Source of the DNA: Candidatus Woesearchaeota archaeon
GTDB lineage: Archaea > Nanobdellota > Nanobdellia > Woesearchaeales > WJKL01
Length of the DNA: 9,476 nucleotides
NCBI GenBank assembly: GCA_019322455.1
Contig: JAHWIT010000058.1
Coordinates: 1-9,476 of the forward strand
Reading direction: 5' to 3'
The position numbers and the translations under genes are program-made. Below the pieces are notes generated by a model that did not search any database, had not been told where the DNA came from, and saw nothing but the letters and a program-made list of their open reading frames with translations. Below, in pieces: positions 6,842 to 9,476 of this stretch; within the stretch, counting starts at the first letter, position 1; the number at the start of each line of letters is the position of its first letter.

Positions 6842-7489
6842 AACTTTTAATCTTCCTGGTCTGACCTCAAATAATTCTCCTTTTTTTAGAAGTTCATTAA
6901 TTGTTTTTTCATCATTTATTTGTTTTAATATTTCTTCAAAATCAACACCCTCTCCTTTATCATTTTCTTTAATGATATTTATTACTTTATCTGCAGTTGA
7001 TTCTTGGATATCTTCTACTATCTCTTCTTTTTTTTCTTCAACAACTTCTTTTTTTTCTTTGTCTTCTTGGATCATATTTTTTTTATTTCTTAGCTCTATT
7101 TCTCTTACTTTAATCCATGCTTTATCTTGAATTTTTTTAAGGATTTCTGGTAAAAGATATATTTCATTACCATATTCTCTTGGTCTTCCAATTAGCAGAA
7201 TAACGTCTCCAATTTGGATATTATCGAAGATTTTATTTTGTTCAAATGATCTTACAGAAATTCTTCCTGTTCCATCGTCTAAGGTAATTGATTGATAATT
7301 CCTATCTTGTTCGATAGGAATTGAAACAATGGTTGCAATTAAATTGACTCTACTAATTTGTTTTTTATTGTTTGTGATAATATAATTTGGCTGCCAACCT
7401 TCTTCTTTTACATATTTTCCATTAATTAATTCTTTAATTCTAGCTTTATGCGCTAATTGTCTTTTTTGATTAGGTTTATCTTCTGGCAT
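6833..7489 (-). CDS. RPA32-like single-stranded DNA-binding protein (OB fold + winged helix)
   Basis: A 218-residue protein with the architecture of an RPA2/RPA32-type subunit. Residues 1-44 are a basic N-terminal segment (KARIKELINGKYV, QPNYIIT). Residues 45-120 form an OB fold with the typical SRVNLIATIVSI, TLDDGTGRISVRSF and GDVILLIGRPREYGNEIYL. About 134-164 is a Lys/Glu-rich low-complexity linker, and 165-218 is a predicted winged helix ending ELFEVRPGRLKVLE. It most likely coats single-stranded DNA at forks and repair sites, perhaps with other RPA subunits encoded elsewhere. It lies 65 bp downstream of mcm on the same strand, with a possible own promoter in the gap. The frame upstream of the ATG is open only to a nearby stop and offers no better start. 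It could instead be called a generic OB-fold protein; the RPA assignment is from domain order. Confidence 0.87.
   Translation of the reverse strand: MPEDKPNQKRQLAHKARIKELINGKYVKEEGWQPNYIITNNKKQISRVNLIATIVSIPIEQDRNYQSITLDDGTGRISVRSFEQNKIFDNIQIGDVILLIGRPREYGNEIYLLPEILKKIQDKAWIKVREIELRNKKNMIQEDKEKKEVVEEKKEEIVEDIQESTADKVINIIKENDKGEGVDFEEILKQINDEKTINELLKKGELFEVRPGRLKVLE
6881..6887 (+). terminator. Possible U-tract terminator for the SpoIIM-like transcript
   Basis: A run of seven T on the + strand about 40 bases after the SpoIIM-like stop, preceded by CTCC. Archaeal intrinsic terminators are often simple U tracts without a hairpin. It lies inside the opposing RPA-like gene, where it encodes Lys residues, so it may be coincidental. 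Confidence 0.2.
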
Positions 7490-7512
7490 GTTATTAGAAT
7501 AAAATACCCCCA

Positions 7513-7522
7513 GAAAAACAAA
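7513..7522 (-). terminator. Possible U-rich terminator after mcm
   Basis: On the minus strand the mcm-RPA gap contains TTTGTTTTTC about 32 bases after the mcm stop. It is the only U-rich tract in the gap and could stop part of the mcm transcripts. It lies between the candidate RPA-like TATA box and its start codon, so it would also sit close to that gene's predicted transcription start. Confidence 0.25.
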
Positions 7523-7532
7523 TAATTGTATA

Positions 7533-7541
7533 ATTTATATA
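7533..7541 (-). promoter_or_regulatory. Possible TATA box for the RPA-like gene
   Basis: The minus strand reads TATATAAAT within the 65-bp gap after mcm. Its centre is about 48 bases before the RPA-like ATG, predicting a leader of about 20 bases, unlike the leaderless arrangement of the other promoters here. The leader would contain a run of five G about 17 bases before the ATG, too far away for a normal Shine-Dalgarno site. Co-transcription with mcm is the alternative. Confidence 0.4.
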
Positions 7542-7554
7542 TTTTTTGGGATTA

Positions 7555-9476
7555 TTAGATGCGAGATATAAATCCTCTTTTTGGCTCAAATAGATCTCCT
7601 GAACGTTTTAGTTTTTCTAGTGCATCATCAATATCTCCTTCACTTATTCCTTGAGCAACTGCTTCTTTGACTAAATCATCTATTGGGATTGTTTTCCCAA
7701 TTCTATTTTCTAACTCTTCAATAATCTCTTTTACAATGAGGATTTTACTTCTTTGAGAAGAGGATATGCCTGTAGCAATTCTGTCAATATCAATCTTGCC
7801 TGTTTCAGGATCTAAACCAACCTGGCCTAAGCAGTATTGCAGCAAGTCGATTGCAAGTTTTGCTTCTTTTTTTGTTACTTTATCACTAAGTTTTATTTTA
7901 GCATAGGCTTCTGCCATTCTTACTAATGCTTCTAGTTGTCTTGGTGAGATTGGGATTGCTCTTGCAGCACCTTCTTCAGCCACTTCTTTGTTTCTCATTT
8001 CAACATAGAATTTTTTTATTTCCTCTAGGGCTGAATCACTTAATACTGGAGTGATTTTTTGTTTTGCATAAGCAATATATTTTCTTAATAAATCTGTAGG
8101 TATTTCTGGCTCTTCGGTATTAGGAGTTTGATGTAAGTTTAATATATGTGATGCTAATTTTTCATCTTTTACAGCGTCTGGCAAATCTTTTATTGGAAAA
8201 ATTAAGTCAAATCTGTTTATTAATGCAGGCGGAAGGTCGATTTGTTTTGCTATAATATCATATGGATCAAATCTTCCGAATTTTGGGTTAGCTGCTGCAA
8301 GAACAGTTGTTTTTGCTATTAATGTAGCTTGAATGTTTGCTTTGCTAATACTTACTGTTTGATTTTCCAGTGCTTCATGCATTGCTGACCTATCTTCAAC
8401 ACTCATTTTATCCATTTCATCTATACAACAAACTCCATTAGAAGATAAAACCATTGCTCCTGCTTCTAGGCTCCAACCTCTTAAGAACTCATCTTTCACG
8501 ACAGATGCTGTTAAGCCTGCTGCTGAAACGCCTTTTCCTGATACGTAACGGCCTTTTGGAGCTATGAGGCTTATTCTTTTTAGTAAAGCGCTTTTTCCTG
8601 CTCCAGGATCTCCTACAAGAAGAATATGCATATCTCCTCTTGATTGGGCTCCATCTGTTCTTTCTTTATGGACTCCACTCATTAATTGTAGGATTAATGC
8701 TTCTTTTACTTTTTCATATCCCCAAATTGAAGGCGCTAGAGAATTAATTAATTTTTGATATATCTGAGGATGGCTAGCAAGTTCTTTTATTTGTTTTTCT
8801 TCTTCTTCTGTTATCTCAATTTCATGGAAACTTTCTTCTGTGCCTTCTACATAATTTGCTTCTATCATTAAGTCAAATCTTGTGCTTTTTGTTCCTTGCC
8901 TTGTTATTATAGGAACTTCTTTTACTTGACCCACAACAATAATCTTGCTTCCTGGATTTGTTCTTTTTTCACTCATTGGACTAACGAGATCATCTTTTAG
9001 CAAAACATTCATTCTTTTTGGTTGTTCTCCTCCTTCTAGGTTTTCAGGAGCTTCTTCTAAAACTATACCTTGTGCATCAACAAGTTCTTTACTCAATAAA
9101 TGGAATTTTCCTTTTCTTCCACAGCCACATCTTGTTGGCTCTTTAAAACTACTATCTAATTGAAGAACATTAATTATATTGCCGCAGCTAGGACACTCAA
9201 ATTTTGCAGTAGTAACCTGGGGTCTTACATCACTTTTCTGTCTAACAACGCCCTCCATCACAAGTAATTTGCCAATATGGCTGCTTCTTATGTTTCTAAT
9301 AAGAATTTTTTGACCTTCAGGAAGATTTGTAAATCTAATCTTAAAATTCTTCATATTTTTGGGCAGGTCAAATTCATGCAGGGCAAGCTCTCCTGCTTTA
9401 ATTAACTCTTCAGGGTTATCTAATAGTTCTTCTCCTAATGCAGGATCAAATTTTAACAATTCAGAATAATCGATAA
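7555..9476 (-). CDS. mcm: Archaeal replicative helicase MCM, 5'-partial
   Basis: AAA+ hexameric helicase that unwinds DNA ahead of the replication fork. The frame continues to the right edge: codons before the TTG at 9459 read IDYSE, joining to LLKFDPAL as in MCM N-termini, so that TTG is an internal Leu and roughly 50 residues are likely missing. Numbering from it: N-terminal OB region with a zinc site C89/C92 and C111/C113 (CPSC, CGC), Walker A GDPGAGKS at 283-290, Walker B IDEMD at 346-350, sensor 1 Asn391 (AAANP), arginine finger R416 (LINRFD), and a C-terminal winged helix at 572-634. All catalytic motifs are intact and there is no intein in Walker A, a common insertion site in other archaea. 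The RPA-like gene lies downstream on the same strand, forming a replication pair. Confidence 0.97.
   Translation of the reverse strand, partial: IDYSELLKFDPALGEELLDNPEELIKAGELALHEFDLPKNMKNFKIRFTNLPEGQKILIRNIRSSHIGKLLVMEGVVRQKSDVRPQVTTAKFECPSCGNIINVLQLDSSFKEPTRCGCGRKGKFHLLSKELVDAQGIVLEEAPENLEGGEQPKRMNVLLKDDLVSPMSEKRTNPGSKIIVVGQVKEVPIITRQGTKSTRFDLMIEANYVEGTEESFHEIEITEEEEKQIKELASHPQIYQKLINSLAPSIWGYEKVKEALILQLMSGVHKERTDGAQSRGDMHILLVGDPGAGKSALLKRISLIAPKGRYVSGKGVSAAGLTASVVKDEFLRGWSLEAGAMVLSSNGVCCIDEMDKMSVEDRSAMHEALENQTVSISKANIQATLIAKTTVLAAANPKFGRFDPYDIIAKQIDLPPALINRFDLIFPIKDLPDAVKDEKLASHILNLHQTPNTEEPEIPTDLLRKYIAYAKQKITPVLSDSALEEIKKFYVEMRNKEVAEEGAARAIPISPRQLEALVRMAEAYAKIKLSDKVTKKEAKLAIDLLQYCLGQVGLDPETGKIDIDRIATGISSSQRSKILIVKEIIEELENRIGKTIPIDDLVKEAVAQGISEGDIDDALEKLKRSGDLFEPKRGFISRI

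Noticed and set aside
7020..7090. T/C-rich low-complexity stretch as a repeat or regulatory tract
   Set aside because: It is explained as the coding sequence of the Lys/Glu-rich linker in the RPA-like protein.
8590..8613. Second intein in the MCM Walker A site
   Set aside because: The P-loop GDPGAGKS is continuous with normal flanks, so no insertion is present.
8564..9163. Plus-strand open frames opposite mcm (8564-8758, 8945-9163)
   Set aside because: They mirror the Walker A and zinc regions of MCM and have no independent support.
9457..9459. TTG as the start of mcm
   Set aside because: The frame stays open to the window edge and the preceding codons (IDYSE) fit the MCM N-terminus; TTG here is an internal Leu.
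1..9476. tRNA, rRNA, CRISPR arrays, insertion sequences or defence genes
   Set aside because: No cloverleaf-like GC-rich segment, regularly spaced repeat, terminal inverted repeat or transposase was seen; coding sequence fills nearly all the window.

Overview
The window looks like chromosomal DNA from an AT-rich archaeon (roughly 30% GC by eye). It carries the large subunit of the archaea-specific DNA polymerase D, an archaeal MCM helicase, an RPA-type OB-fold protein, archaeal IF2 subunit beta and the archaeal DUF424 family, with TATA-box promoters and almost no 5' leaders. PolD argues against Crenarchaeota. The low GC, compact packing and protein style suggest a DPANN lineage such as Woesearchaeota or Pacearchaeota; that placement is inference.

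Layout. A polC (PolD DP2) gene enters from the left edge and runs to 4915 on the + strand. It is interrupted by a 468-residue intein (2762-4165) placed directly against the catalytic Cys-Asp-Gly-Asp motif. A 79-residue orphan gene follows on the + strand (4949-5188) with its own TATA box. Next come two minus-strand genes transcribed leftwards, aIF2-beta (5498-5905) and DUF424 (5194-5496), separated by one base. An 84-bp divergent promoter region (5906-5989) separates them from a + strand SpoIIM-like membrane protein (5990-6841). The right third is a minus-strand replication pair: mcm (7555 to the right edge, 5' end missing) followed by an RPA32-like protein (6833-7489), whose stop overlaps the SpoIIM-like stop by 9 bp.

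How the genes fit together. Three products belong to the replication fork: PolD DP2 (synthesis), MCM (unwinding) and RPA-like protein (single-strand binding). DP2 ends in a recognisable PCNA-interacting peptide. aIF2-beta is part of the initiator-tRNA delivery complex, and DUF424 is tightly linked to it here. MCM and the RPA-like protein end in similar small winged-helix domains.

The most interesting element is the intein. It has both LAGLIDADG motifs with acidic residues, a probable helix-turn-helix insertion, a Lys where the penultimate His is normally found, and an Asp as the preceding extein residue. Protein splicing must rebuild the polymerase active site. I found no RNA genes, CRISPR arrays, insertion sequences or phage genes, and no clear candidate for an undescribed multi-gene system. 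No intergenic stretch exceeds 300 bases.
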